A stretch of DNA of 64,000 bases. Origin: Bacteroidales bacterium UBA3290. Lineage in GTDB: Bacteria > Bacteroidota > Bacteroidia > Bacteroidales > UBA932. Below are positions 33,812-43,899 of this stretch, piece after piece; within the stretch, counting starts at the first letter, position 1; each line of letters starts with the position of its first letter. The notes below the pieces were generated by a model that saw only the letters and a program-made list of their open reading frames with translations, was not told the DNA's origin and searched no databases. A program made the translations under genes and the position numbers. The stretch spans positions 50,014-114,013 of the forward strand of contig DETK01000014.1 of the NCBI GenBank assembly GCA_002361615.1, read 5' to 3'.

Positions 33812-34459
33812 ATGAAAAGAATCCTTCTTATCTCAGCGGCACTTCTGACCGCGCTGACGATTTCTTCCTGCAAGTGCGAAGAAAAGACCGAAAAGACGAC
33901 GGGGATCGACAATGAGACGATCCAGACCATCATGAGCCGCAAAAGCGTACGCTCCTTCACCGACCAGCCCATTCCGGCTGAATACATGGAAACGATGCTC
34001 AAGGCCGCCATGGCAGCGCCGACCGGTTCGAACATCCAGCCCTGGCACTTCGTCGTGCTGACCGACAAGTCCCAGTACGAGAAAGTCTTCGAGAACAACT
34101 TCAATATGCGCATCTTCAATTCCGCCGCCGCCGTAGTCGTCTTCTGCGCCGATACGACCGTCACCCGCCCGCCGCGTGACAATCCGAACGGCACGCCGGT
34201 TACCCGTCCCAGCGGAACCTGGCGCGACGACCTGGGCGCCTGCACGGAAAATTTCCTGCTGGCCGCCGAATCGCTCGGTCTGGGCGCCGTCTGGACAGCC
34301 GGCTATCCCTACAGCGAGCGTTATGCGTCGATGAAGCGCGAACTGAACATCCCCGATCCGATCCTTCCCTACTGCGCAGTCGCTGTCGGCTACCCCGCTG
34401 GTGACGAACAGCCCAAAGACAAATGGAAACCCGAACGGATCCACTACAACAAGTGGTAA
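33812..34459 (+). CDS. Nitroreductase-fold lipoprotein
   Basis: FMN-dependent nitroreductase fold: SRKSVRSFTDQPI, MAAPTGSNIQPWHFVVL and the C-terminal ESLGLGAVWTAGYPY and AVGYPAGD. The N-terminus (RILLISAALLTALTISSC) is a lipoprotein signal with lipobox ISSC, so it should face the periplasm or surface, unlike ordinary nitroreductases. 215 residues. It follows batD by 15 bases and may be the last gene of that operon. The substrate is unknown. Confidence 0.88.
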   Translation: MKRILLISAALLTALTISSCKCEEKTEKTTGIDNETIQTIMSRKSVRSFTDQPIPAEYMETMLKAAMAAPTGSNIQPWHFVVLTDKSQYEKVFENNFNMRIFNSAAAVVVFCADTTVTRPPRDNPNGTPVTRPSGTWRDDLGACTENFLLAAESLGLGAVWTAGYPYSERYASMKRELNIPDPILPYCAVAVGYPAGDEQPKDKWKPERIHYNKW

Positions 34460-34622
34460 ACCAGTTTTCGGTCTACAAACTCCTACCCCTCCCATTCTTT
34501 GCGCTGCAACGGACGCAATTGACAGTCAGCCACTTACAACAGTTGATCCCCCCGAAAAACGAGGGGATCAACTCTTATAAAGTGCTGATTTACTGCTGTG
34601 TACATTGCAGCGGAATAATCGT
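34460..34622. other. Intergenic gap with a 10-bp inverted repeat
   Basis: 163 bases between convergent genes with no coding sequence that I can support. It contains gttgatcccc at 34542-34551 paired with ggggatcaac at 34563-34572 around an 11-base loop. No T run follows on either strand, so it is a poor intrinsic terminator; it may still end transcription or mark a repeat. Confidence 0.5.
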
Positions 34623-35789
34623 TCAGAGGCTTCGGAGCGCTTCGATGGGGTCGAGGCGGGCGGCGCGGCGGGCGGGGAGAAGGCCTGAGGCGAGGCTGAC
34701 GGCGGAGGCCAGAAGGACGGCGGCGGTGATCCAGCCCCATGGGATGGAGAAGCCGCCGTCGAGTGCGAGTGCAACGAGGTTGCCGAGCAGAAGGCCGAGG
34801 AGGATGCCCGCCGCGCTGCCCAGGAGGCCGATCAGCAAGGCTTCACCGAGAAACTGCCGTGCAATGGCGTGGGCTTTGGCCCCCAGCGCCCTTCGGGTGC
34901 CGATTTCCCGCGTCCTTTCCTTCACGGAGACCAGCATACTGTTCATCAGACCGACTGCCGCCCCCAGCATCGTAATCAGACCGATGGCCAGCGCCACCAG
35001 CGAGAGTTTTGCCCGCAGAGAGGCGAGCGTGGCTTGCGCACTGTCGGCCTGGACGATTTCGAAATCGGGCGCTGCGCCGGGTGGCAGCCGGCGGATTGCC
35101 GCCATCAGACGACCGGCTTCCGAAAGCGTCGCACCCGCAGCTGCGGGAGCGGTGCGTACTGTGACGGAGCACGAAGATTCCGTGGTCTCCATCGGGCAGA
35201 GGATGCCCGAATCGATGCCGGTCCCGAACAAAGCTCCCTGCCTTTGAAGCACGCCGATCACCCTGTAACGGGCTCCTGCCGCCGTTATTTCCTTCCCGAT
35301 AGCATCCGAATCTCCGAAAAGCCTGCGACGTACATTGTCGCCAATCAAGGCTACCTTGGCATGTTGTTCCACTTCATAAGGCGAAAAGTTCCGGCCTGAC
35401 GCCAGCGACAAGTCCTGACAGGCCAGATAGCCCGCATCGGTCGCCACGATCTCCACTACCGGATCGGTGGCTTTGCCGCCGCTGCGGACCATGGCGGCCT
35501 TTTGGCTGATGCACCAGCACGAGACAGCCTCCGCCTGCCTGAATGCCGCGGCAAAAGCCGCAGCCTGCCGTGCATCGAGCGGAGATGCATCCTCTTTCGG
35601 ACGGATGGTAAAAAGGCCGGCGCCCAACCGGTCGAAACTGCCTGCGACACGGTCGGTCAGCACGCCGACGGCCGTCTCGATCCCTACAAGCGATGCTACG
35701 CCCACCGCGATGATGGCCACCGTCAGCAGGACGCGGCGGCGGTTGGTCGATAACGAATCCAGGGCGAAACGGAAAAAATCTCTCATCAC
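34623..35789 (-). CDS. MacB/FtsX-type ABC transporter permease
   Basis: Permease of the MacB class: one N-terminal membrane segment (LTVAIIAVGVASLVGIETAVG), a large periplasmic domain (about 45-245), then three membrane segments in the FtsX domain (about 260-285, 318-345 and 350-372), with the cytoplasmic loop VKERTREIGTRRALGAK that contacts the ATPase. 388 residues, full length. No ATPase or adaptor gene adjoins it. It ends LDPIEALRSL, the usual C-terminus of the family. Confidence 0.93.
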   Translation of the reverse strand: MMRDFFRFALDSLSTNRRRVLLTVAIIAVGVASLVGIETAVGVLTDRVAGSFDRLGAGLFTIRPKEDASPLDARQAAAFAAAFRQAEAVSCWCISQKAAMVRSGGKATDPVVEIVATDAGYLACQDLSLASGRNFSPYEVEQHAKVALIGDNVRRRLFGDSDAIGKEITAAGARYRVIGVLQRQGALFGTGIDSGILCPMETTESSCSVTVRTAPAAAGATLSEAGRLMAAIRRLPPGAAPDFEIVQADSAQATLASLRAKLSLVALAIGLITMLGAAVGLMNSMLVSVKERTREIGTRRALGAKAHAIARQFLGEALLIGLLGSAAGILLGLLLGNLVALALDGGFSIPWGWITAAVLLASAVSLASGLLPARRAARLDPIEALRSL

Positions 35790-35814
35790 AGATCCTCCAA
35801 CAAGATTTGACTTT

Positions 35815-35851
35815 CAAAAATAGGAAATTCCTTTGGTTTTAACTAATTTTG
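35815..35851. promoter_or_regulatory. Divergent -7 elements for the ABC permease and rluB
   Basis: The minus strand has TATTTTTG (35822-35815), 25 bases before the permease start. The plus strand has TAATTTTG (35844-35851), 29 bases before rluB. Both match TAnnTTTG; -33 boxes are not obvious. Confidence 0.5.
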
Positions 35852-35880
35852 CATGATTATAATGCGTATTTTATACACCC

Positions 35881-36809
<929 letters not shown>

Positions 36810-36813
<4 letters not shown>

Positions 36814-37721
36814 TGGATACCAGCAAAACTTCCGGCACGCAGCACCGCGCCGGATTCGTCAACATCATCGGCAACCCGAACGTCGGCAAATCCACGCTGA
36901 TGAACGCCCTGGTGGGCGAGAATCTCTCAATCGTAACGGCCAAGGCCCAGACCACGCGCCACCGCATCATGGGCATCGTCAACGGAGAGGACTGGCAGAT
37001 CGTCTTCTCCGACACACCGGGCATCCTCAAGCCCAGCTATGCTCTGCAGCAGAGCATGCTCGACTTCGTGGACGTGGCCATCGGCGACGCCGACGTGATT
37101 CTCTACGTCACCGACGTGGTCGAGAAAAAAGACAAGAACGAAGAATATATCGAAAAACTCCAGAAACTCGAATGCCCGGTGCTGATCGTGCTCAACAAGA
37201 TCGACTTGAGCGACCAGCCCACGGTACTCCGCCTCATCGACGAGTGGAAGCAGCTGGTGCCCCGCGCCGAGATCTTCCCCGTCTCGGCCAAGGAGAAGTT
37301 CAATCTCGAAGGCATTCTCGAATCGATTATCGCCAAACTCCCCGTCAGCCCGCCGTGGTACGACAAGGAACAGTTCACCGACAAGAGCATGCGCTTCTTC
37401 GCTTCGGAGATCATCCGGGAGAAGATTCTGGAGAATTATGACAAGGAAATCCCCTACTGCACCGAAGTCGTGATCGAGCGTTTCAAGGAAGGCAGCGAGC
37501 GCTACGACATCGGCGCCGTGATCAACGTGATGCGCGATTCCCAGAAAGGCATCCTTATCGGCAAGGGTGGAAGCGCCCTCAAGCGGGTTGCTACCCAGGC
37601 GCGCCTGGAGATGGAAGATTTCTTCCAGAAGAAAGTGTTCCTCCAGGTGTTCGTCAAAGTCGAGCCCGACTGGCGTGAAGACCGGAAAATGCTCAGGAAA
37701 TTCGGATACATTCAGGATTAA
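36810..37721 (+). CDS. era: GTPase Era
   Basis: Ras-like GTPase needed for 16S rRNA maturation and 30S assembly. G1 GNPNVGKST near 21-29, G2 TTRHRIMGI, G3 DTPG, G4 NKID, and a C-terminal KH domain (about 205-303) with LIGKGGSALK. 303 residues. Two adjacent ATG codons (36810 and 36813) are possible starts. Confidence 0.97.
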
Positions 37722-37735
37722 AGAAACAGCAAGCG

Positions 37736-40474
37736 ATGAAAGAAGACGACGAGTTGGACGAACTGGACGAAAGAAGCGAAGAACTTCCCGAAGAGGAAGA
37801 AGAGGTCGACCAGACCGTTGACGAGGATGCTGCCGACCCGGCGCAAGGCAAATACGACCGCCTCGTAGCCGAGGGCGAGAACAAATACAAACTCTCGGGC
37901 ATGTACCGGGAATGGTTCCTCGATTACGCCTCCTACGTAATCCTGGACCGCGCCGTCCCGCACATCGAAGACGGCCTCAAACCCGTCCAGCGCCGCATCC
38001 TCCACGCCATGCAGAAAGTGGAGGACGGCCACTACCACAAGGTGGCCGGCATCGTGGGTGATACCATGAAGTACCACCCGCACGGCGATGCCTCGATCAA
38101 GGACGCCCTGGTGGGCCTGGGCCAGAAGGAGTACCTCGTGGATACCCAGGGCAACTGGGGCAACATCTTCACCGGCGACGCAGCCGCCGCCTCCCGCTAC
38201 ATCGAAGCCCGGCTGAGCAAATTCGCCCTCGAAGTCGCTTTCAACAAGAAGATTACGGAATGGGTCCCCTCCTACGACGGCACCAACCAGGAGCCCGTGG
38301 TCCTTCCGATGAAATTCCCGCTGCTGCTGGCCCAGGGCACCGACGGCATCGCCGTCGGCCTGGCCGTCAAGATCCTGCCGCACAACTTCAACGAACTGCT
38401 CGACGCGTGCGTGGCCGCCCTTCGCGAGAAAGATTTCGAACTCTATCCGGACTTCCCCACCGGCGGTCTGATCGACTGCTCCCGCTACAACAAGGGGCTG
38501 CGAGGCGGCAAGGTGAAGATCCGCGCCCGCATCGTCAAGACCGACAAACGGACCCTGACCATCACGGAAATCCCGTACGGCCAGACCACGGAAAGCCTCA
38601 TCGACTCGATCGTCAAGGCCAACGACAAGGGCAAGATCAAGATCAAGAAGATCGACGACATGTCGAGCAGCGGCGTGGAGATCAACATCACGCTGCAGAA
38701 CGACGTTTCGCCCGACAAGACCATCGACGCGCTCTACGCTTTCACCAACTGCGAGGTGGCCCTCTCCCCCAACGCCTGCGTCATCATGGACCGCAAGCCC
38801 CATTTCATGGGCGTGGACGAAATCCTGCGCTACAACGCATTCCATACCAAAGACCTCTTCGACCAGGAACTCCGGATCCTCCTCGACGAGCTGGAAGGCG
38901 ACTGGCACTGGTCGAGCCTCGAAAAGATCTTCTTCGAACAGAAAGTCTACCGCATCCTCGAAAACGACGCGGCTTCCTGGGAAGAGCAGCTGCAGGATGT
39001 CAAGCGGGAAATGGACAAGTACCAGAACCTGCTCCGGCGCCCCATCACGCAGGAAGACATCGCCCGTCTGGTCGAGAAGCCCGTACGCAAGATCTCGCGC
39101 TTCGACATCAAGGCCGCCGAAGAGAAGATCCGCGGCATCGAAGCCGATATCGACGAGGTGCGCAACAACCTCGAGCATCTGACCGAATTCACGATCCGCT
39201 ACTTCCAGCAGCTCAAGCGCAAATACGGCGCGCGCTTCCCCCGCAAGACCGAAATCTCGACCTTCGAGAACATCCAGGCCGAGAAGGTCATCACCCTCAA
39301 CGCCAAGCTCTACGCCAACAAAGCCGACGGTTTCGTAGGCACCGACCAGAAGAAGATCGACGGGGCCGAGTACATCTGCGACTGCTCGGACATTGCCGAG
39401 ATCGTGGTCTTCATGAAGAACGGCAAATACCTGGTCACGCGCGTCAAGGACAAGGCCTTTATCGGCAAGGATATCATTCACGCCGCGGTGTTCAACCGCC
39501 GCGACGAACGCACGGTCTACAACGTCATCTACCGCGACGGGAAGCCCGGCGGCGTGTATTATGCCAAGCGCTTCGCCATCACGGGCATCACACGTGACAA
39601 GGAATACGATCTGACGAACGGCAAACCGGGCTCGACCGTGATGTGGTTCACGGCCAACAGCAACGGCGAGGCGGAAGTACTGCGCATCCAATATCGTCCC
39701 CGCCCCAAGCTCAAGAAACTGGTGGACGAGTACAATTTCGCCGACCTGGCCATCAAGGGACGGGCGGCACGCGGCAACGTGGTTACGTCCAAGAATGCGA
39801 TCCAGCGCATCACCCTCAAGGCGAAGGGCGTGTCCACGCTTTCGGGCAAACAGATCTGGCTCGACGAAGACATTTACCGGCTCAACGATGCCGGACGCGG
39901 CCGCTATCTGGGTGAATTCTCCGACGGCGACCTGATCCTGGTCCTGTGCAAGGACGGGACCTACTACACCACCGGTTTCGACCTGAGCACCCATTTCCAG
40001 GGTGAAATCATGCGGGTCGAGAAATTCGATCCCGAAAAGACTTTCTCGGCGCTCTATTTCGACGGCCCCGCGAAAGCCTGGTACATCAAGCGTTTCAGCT
40101 TCGAGCCCAACAGCGGTATCGCCGTGAGCTACATTGCCGAAGGAAAGAATTCGAAACTGCTGGCCCTGAGCGAAGACCGCTGGCCGCAGCTGCAGGTGAC
40201 CTTCAAGGGCAAGAACGGGAACCGGGAACCGGAACTGATCGACGTGGAGCAGTACATCGGCAAGAAGGGTTTCCGCGCCAAAGGCAAGAAAGTTTCCTGG
40301 CTGGACATCAAGGAAGTCAAATTCGTGGAGCCGCTGGTGAAGGAGGAACCGGAAGAAGAGCCCGTTCCCGATGAAGATCTCCCGGAAGAAACTCCGGCCA
40401 TCACCCAGACTGATGATGCGCCCGCAATCGACCTAACCGACTGGAGCAACCCCGAAGAACCGACTTTGTTCTGA
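37736..40474 (+). CDS. parC: DNA topoisomerase IV subunit A (ParC type)
   Basis: Type IIA topoisomerase A subunit. A very acidic N-terminal extension (about 1-40, runs of Glu and Asp) precedes the catalytic core: DGLKPVQRRIL, KYHPHGDASI and the active Tyr155 in SRYIEARL. The C-terminal part is a degenerate beta-propeller lacking a clear GyrA box, fitting topoisomerase IV rather than gyrase. 912 residues. 14 bases after era. The partner parE is not in the window. Confidence 0.92.
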   Translation: MKEDDELDELDERSEELPEEEEEVDQTVDEDAADPAQGKYDRLVAEGENKYKLSGMYREWFLDYASYVILDRAVPHIEDGLKPVQRRILHAMQKVEDGHYHKVAGIVGDTMKYHPHGDASIKDALVGLGQKEYLVDTQGNWGNIFTGDAAAASRYIEARLSKFALEVAFNKKITEWVPSYDGTNQEPVVLPMKFPLLLAQGTDGIAVGLAVKILPHNFNELLDACVAALREKDFELYPDFPTGGLIDCSRYNKGLRGGKVKIRARIVKTDKRTLTITEIPYGQTTESLIDSIVKANDKGKIKIKKIDDMSSSGVEINITLQNDVSPDKTIDALYAFTNCEVALSPNACVIMDRKPHFMGVDEILRYNAFHTKDLFDQELRILLDELEGDWHWSSLEKIFFEQKVYRILENDAASWEEQLQDVKREMDKYQNLLRRPITQEDIARLVEKPVRKISRFDIKAAEEKIRGIEADIDEVRNNLEHLTEFTIRYFQQLKRKYGARFPRKTEISTFENIQAEKVITLNAKLYANKADGFVGTDQKKIDGAEYICDCSDIAEIVVFMKNGKYLVTRVKDKAFIGKDIIHAAVFNRRDERTVYNVIYRDGKPGGVYYAKRFAITGITRDKEYDLTNGKPGSTVMWFTANSNGEAEVLRIQYRPRPKLKKLVDEYNFADLAIKGRAARGNVVTSKNAIQRITLKAKGVSTLSGKQIWLDEDIYRLNDAGRGRYLGEFSDGDLILVLCKDGTYYTTGFDLSTHFQGEIMRVEKFDPEKTFSALYFDGPAKAWYIKRFSFEPNSGIAVSYIAEGKNSKLLALSEDRWPQLQVTFKGKNGNREPELIDVEQYIGKKGFRAKGKKVSWLDIKEVKFVEPLVKEEPEEEPVPDEDLPEETPAITQTDDAPAIDLTDWSNPEEPTLF

Positions 40475-40529
40475 TAACCTGTGGCAGCCATCAGGCTGAT
40501 TACCAATGATATACCAACAATCGTCTGCG

Positions 40530-40537
40530 TATTTTTG
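40530..40537 (+). promoter_or_regulatory. -7 element upstream of aroK
   Basis: TATTTTTG fits TAnnTTTG exactly and lies 49 bases before the aroK start. No clear -33 box. It supports a separate promoter for aroK and the GH97 gene. Confidence 0.4.
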
Positions 40538-40586
40538 CGCATACGATTTCAAGGAAGATATTGTAAATCAAATAATTAAGTGCCAC

Positions 40587-41102
40587 ATGATTGTAGCCTT
40601 AACGGGGTTCATGGCAAGCGGGAAGACGACCTTCGGACGGGCCGCCGCAGAGCGGCTTGGCTGGGACTTCGTCGATCTCGACGCACGGATAGAGGCCCGT
40701 TACGGTACGACAGCCGACATCTTTGCCACACACGGTGAAAGCTTCTTCCGGGACATTGAAACGCAGATGCTCTCTGAAACGCTGCGTGCGGAGCGCAACA
40801 CCGTGCTGGCGCTCGGCGGCGGCACGATCCTCCGGGAAGAGAATCTGCGCCTGGTCAAAGCAGCTGCCACGCTGCTGTGGCTTGACACGGATTTCGACAT
40901 CATCCTGTCGGAAATCGGCAACGCCGACCGTCCGCTCATCCGCGGCCGCAACCTGCAGCAGATCCGGCAGCTCTACGACGAACGGCGCCCGCTCTACGCA
41001 GCGGCCGCTGACAGCGTCTTCCCTATAAACACAACCGATTACGGCCAGGTCATCGCCGATCTCGCCCAACGCTTACGAACGATAGAATCCAGCCATGCTT
41101 AA
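40587..41102 (+). CDS. aroK: Shikimate kinase
   Basis: Phosphorylates shikimate at O3 in aromatic amino acid synthesis. Walker A is GFMASGKTT near 7-15, followed by DLDARIEARYG, ESFFRDIE and LALGGGTIL, all conserved. 171 residues. The start ATG 40587 (MIVALTG) gives the normal length. Its end overlaps the GH97 gene by 8 bases, an unusual neighbour. aroE is elsewhere in the window (52158). Confidence 0.94.
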   Translation: MIVALTGFMASGKTTFGRAAAERLGWDFVDLDARIEARYGTTADIFATHGESFFRDIETQMLSETLRAERNTVLALGGGTILREENLRLVKAAATLLWLDTDFDIILSEIGNADRPLIRGRNLQQIRQLYDERRPLYAAAADSVFPINTTDYGQVIADLAQRLRTIESSHA

Positions 41103-43320
41103 TCCAGTCCCCACCCCCGTACGCCGATCCGGCATCCTGTCCGCCTTTCTGCTGACGCTCCTGACCCTCGTCTCCTGCAGTTCAAAAACAGTCCGCATGC
41201 CTGCCGACGCGTTGTCGCTCCGTAGTCCAGACACTCAGTTGGAACTGAAATTCGCCGTGCTGGACGGTGTGCCGACCTACACGCTCAGCCGTGCCGGACA
41301 GGCCGTCGTCCTTCCTTCCCGATTAGGCTTCGACCTGATTGGCCGTGAAAGCCTCGACAATGGATTCACTCTGAACGGCTCCGCATTCGACACGTTCGAT
41401 GAAACCTGGGAACCGGTCTGGGGCGAAGAGGCACAGATCCGGAACCATTACAACGAACTGCTGGTCCGTCTCAAGAAGGAGTCCGGCGAAGCCATGGATA
41501 TCCGTTTCCGCCTCTACGACGACGGCCTGGGCTTCCGCTACGAGTTCCCGATTGATAACAAACTGACCTACTTCAAGATAGCCGAGGAAAAGACGGAATT
41601 CGCACTGGCCGGTGACCATACTGCCTGGTGGATCAGCGGAGACTACGACACCCAGGAATACAATTATACCCGGTCCCGTCTGTCGGAGATTCCCCGCATA
41701 AACGCAGCCCCGCGTCCCTACAACGCTTCGCAGACCGACATCTCCTCCCGGGCCGTTCAGACGGCCCTGCAAATGAAAACCGACGAGGGACTCTACGTCA
41801 ACATCCACGAAGCCCGGGTACTCGACTATCCGACCGCCAACCTGGTCCTGATGGACGACAACCGCAGTTTCCAAATCCATCTGACGCCTGATGCGGAAGG
41901 GGTGAAAGGCCGTCTGCAAGCCCCGTGCGTAAGTCCCTGGCGCACCGTCCAGGTCTGCACCAGTGCGCCCGCCGTTCTGGCTTCGCGCCTGATCCTCAAC
42001 CTCAACGACCCTTGCGTGCTCGATGATGTCAGCTGGATCCATCCCACGAAATACATGGGCGTCTGGTGGGAAATGATCACCGGCAAGACACACTGGTCCT
42101 ATACGTCCGACTATCCGTCGGTCCAGCTCGGCGTCACGGACTATGCACACGCCAAGCCGCATGGCCGGCACGGTGCCAACAATGCGAACGTGCGCCGCTA
42201 CATCGACTTCGCTGCCGAGAACGGTTTCGACGCGCTGCTGATCGAGGGATGGAACGAAGGTTGGGAAGACTGGTTCGGCGCCCAGAAAGATTTCGTGTTC
42301 GATTTCATCACGCCCTACCCCGACTTCGACCTCCCTGCGCTCAACGCCTACGCGCACAGCAAGGGGATGCGGCTGATCATGCATCACGAAACATCCTCTT
42401 CCACTGTTAATTACGAACGGTGGATGGAGCAGGCTTACGACTTGATGAACCAGTACGGCTACGATGCCGTTAAGAGCGGATATGTCGGCAATATCATCCC
42501 TTACGGCGAGCACCATTACAGCCAGCCGCTCATCAACCACTACCACTACGCCGTGGTAGAGGCCGCGAAGCACCATATCATGGTGAACGCCCACGAGGCC
42601 GTCCGTCCCACCGGTCTGTGCCGCACCTGGCCCAACATGATCGGCAACGAAAGCGCCATGGGCAACGAGTTCATGGCCAATATCAATCCCGGCCACACCG
42701 CCACGCTTCCCTTTACACGGCTCCAAGGCGGTCCGATGGACTTCACGCCCGGTATTTTCGAGCAGGATATGTCGATCACGGCGCCCGGACAGACGGGAAA
42801 GATGCGCCACACCCTCTGCAACCAGCTGGGTCTCTATGTGACCTTTTACAGCCCGCTCCAGATGGCAGCCGACCTGCCTGAGAACTATGCCCGCTTCATG
42901 GACGCATTCCAGTTTATCAAGGATGTAGCCGTAGACTGGGACAAGAGCCTCTACCTTGAGGCCGATCCGGGCGAGTATATCATCACGGCCCGTCATCCGA
43001 AGATGGCCACGCTCAATTCAGGCCGGCTCAGCGGCCACTCCAGCGTGTATGACTTCGTCTACAAGGACGGAAGGCAGCATGACGTATGGTATGTCGGCGG
43101 CATTACCGGTGAAAATGCCCGCGAAGTATCTGTTAAACTGAACTTTCTGCAGCCCGGCCTTCGGTACGAAGCCACCATCTACGCCGATGCGGCCGATGCC
43201 GACTATGAGACGAATCCCCAGGCCTACACCATCACGAAAAGGACCGTAGATTCCTCCACGGTCCTCGACCTTCACATGGCCCGCTCAGGCGGTTTCGCCA
43301 TCTCCCTGCGGGAGTTGTAA
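41095..43320 (+). CDS. Glycoside hydrolase family 97, inverting (SusB-type) alpha-glucosidase
   Basis: Periplasmic or surface glycosidase. A lipoprotein-type signal (SAFLLTLLTLVSCSS) is followed by an N-terminal beta-sandwich, a (beta/alpha)8 barrel (about 290-640) and a C-terminal beta domain. Glu432 (MHHETSSS) and Glu501 (NAHEAVRP) match the two base glutamates of SusB (Glu439 and Glu508), and Glu525 (GNEFMAN) matches the general acid Glu532, all at the same offset of seven. This indicates the inverting subtype and alpha-glucosides as substrate. No SusC/D genes are adjacent. Its end overlaps the convergent PAP2 gene by 49 bases. Confidence 0.94.
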   Translation: MLNPVPTPVRRSGILSAFLLTLLTLVSCSSKTVRMPADALSLRSPDTQLELKFAVLDGVPTYTLSRAGQAVVLPSRLGFDLIGRESLDNGFTLNGSAFDTFDETWEPVWGEEAQIRNHYNELLVRLKKESGEAMDIRFRLYDDGLGFRYEFPIDNKLTYFKIAEEKTEFALAGDHTAWWISGDYDTQEYNYTRSRLSEIPRINAAPRPYNASQTDISSRAVQTALQMKTDEGLYVNIHEARVLDYPTANLVLMDDNRSFQIHLTPDAEGVKGRLQAPCVSPWRTVQVCTSAPAVLASRLILNLNDPCVLDDVSWIHPTKYMGVWWEMITGKTHWSYTSDYPSVQLGVTDYAHAKPHGRHGANNANVRRYIDFAAENGFDALLIEGWNEGWEDWFGAQKDFVFDFITPYPDFDLPALNAYAHSKGMRLIMHHETSSSTVNYERWMEQAYDLMNQYGYDAVKSGYVGNIIPYGEHHYSQPLINHYHYAVVEAAKHHIMVNAHEAVRPTGLCRTWPNMIGNESAMGNEFMANINPGHTATLPFTRLQGGPMDFTPGIFEQDMSITAPGQTGKMRHTLCNQLGLYVTFYSPLQMAADLPENYARFMDAFQFIKDVAVDWDKSLYLEADPGEYIITARHPKMATLNSGRLSGHSSVYDFVYKDGRQHDVWYVGGITGENAREVSVKLNFLQPGLRYEATIYADAADADYETNPQAYTITKRTVDSSTVLDLHMARSGGFAISLREL

Positions 43321-43889
43321 AAACACGCCGGCAGCGCACAGAGCCAGCCGAAAAGGAGGCCGACGCAGAAGCCTGTCAGGACGTCGCCGACGAAGTGTTT
43401 TCCGACAAATACGCGGCTGATGCCGATCAGGAAGGCCAGCGTGAAGGCGAACCAGGCATAGCCACGATAGTGGCGTGATTTGTCACTGCGCAGGCAGAGC
43501 CAGGAGCACAGGGCCAGTCCGGCCGCATTGGCGGAATGGGCGGAGAAAAAGCCGAATTCTCCGCCCTTTCCTTCCAGGACGCGCAGTCCGGCGTCGAGCA
43601 GGACCGGATCCCAGCAGGGGCGGAGACGCTCCAGGCCGTGCTTGACCAGACGGGCGGACTGGTCGCAAAGGGCGAAAGTCACGATACAGGCTCCGATGGC
43701 GATCAGCGCCCGACGCCATCCCATCTGCAGGAAAAGATAAATCACCATGGCGGCGCAGAGGATGCACCAGATGGCCGCACCCGAGAAGAAACGCCATACC
43801 TCGTCCGTCAACGGCGTATGCAAGGCATTGAGAAAAAGGGTCAGCTGATGGTCGAGTTGCAGTACGTCCTGCAGCAGTGCGGTATCCAT
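43272..43889 (-). CDS. PAP2-family membrane phosphatase
   Basis: Membrane phosphatase of the PAP2 family with about five to six membrane segments. The three motifs are present: KHGLERLRP (K-x6-RP), SAHSANA (PSGH type, with Ala-His) and SRVFVGKHFVGDV (SR-x5-H-x3-D). Likely substrates are lipid pyrophosphates such as undecaprenyl pyrophosphate or phosphatidic acid. 205 residues. Its last 49 bases overlap the GH97 gene on the other strand. Confidence 0.9.
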   Translation of the reverse strand: MDTALLQDVLQLDHQLTLFLNALHTPLTDEVWRFFSGAAIWCILCAAMVIYLFLQMGWRRALIAIGACIVTFALCDQSARLVKHGLERLRPCWDPVLLDAGLRVLEGKGGEFGFFSAHSANAAGLALCSWLCLRSDKSRHYRGYAWFAFTLAFLIGISRVFVGKHFVGDVLTGFCVGLLFGWLCALPACFYNSRREMAKPPERAM

Positions 43890-43899
43890 GGCTTTCCGG

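Noticed and set aside
34542..34572. Intrinsic terminator at the inverted repeat
   Set aside because: No T run on either side of the stem, so it is listed only as an inverted repeat.
37718..39994. A 758-codon open frame antisense to parC
   Set aside because: Mirror frame of a highly conserved topoisomerase gene, with low-complexity Val/Asp/Leu composition and no motif.
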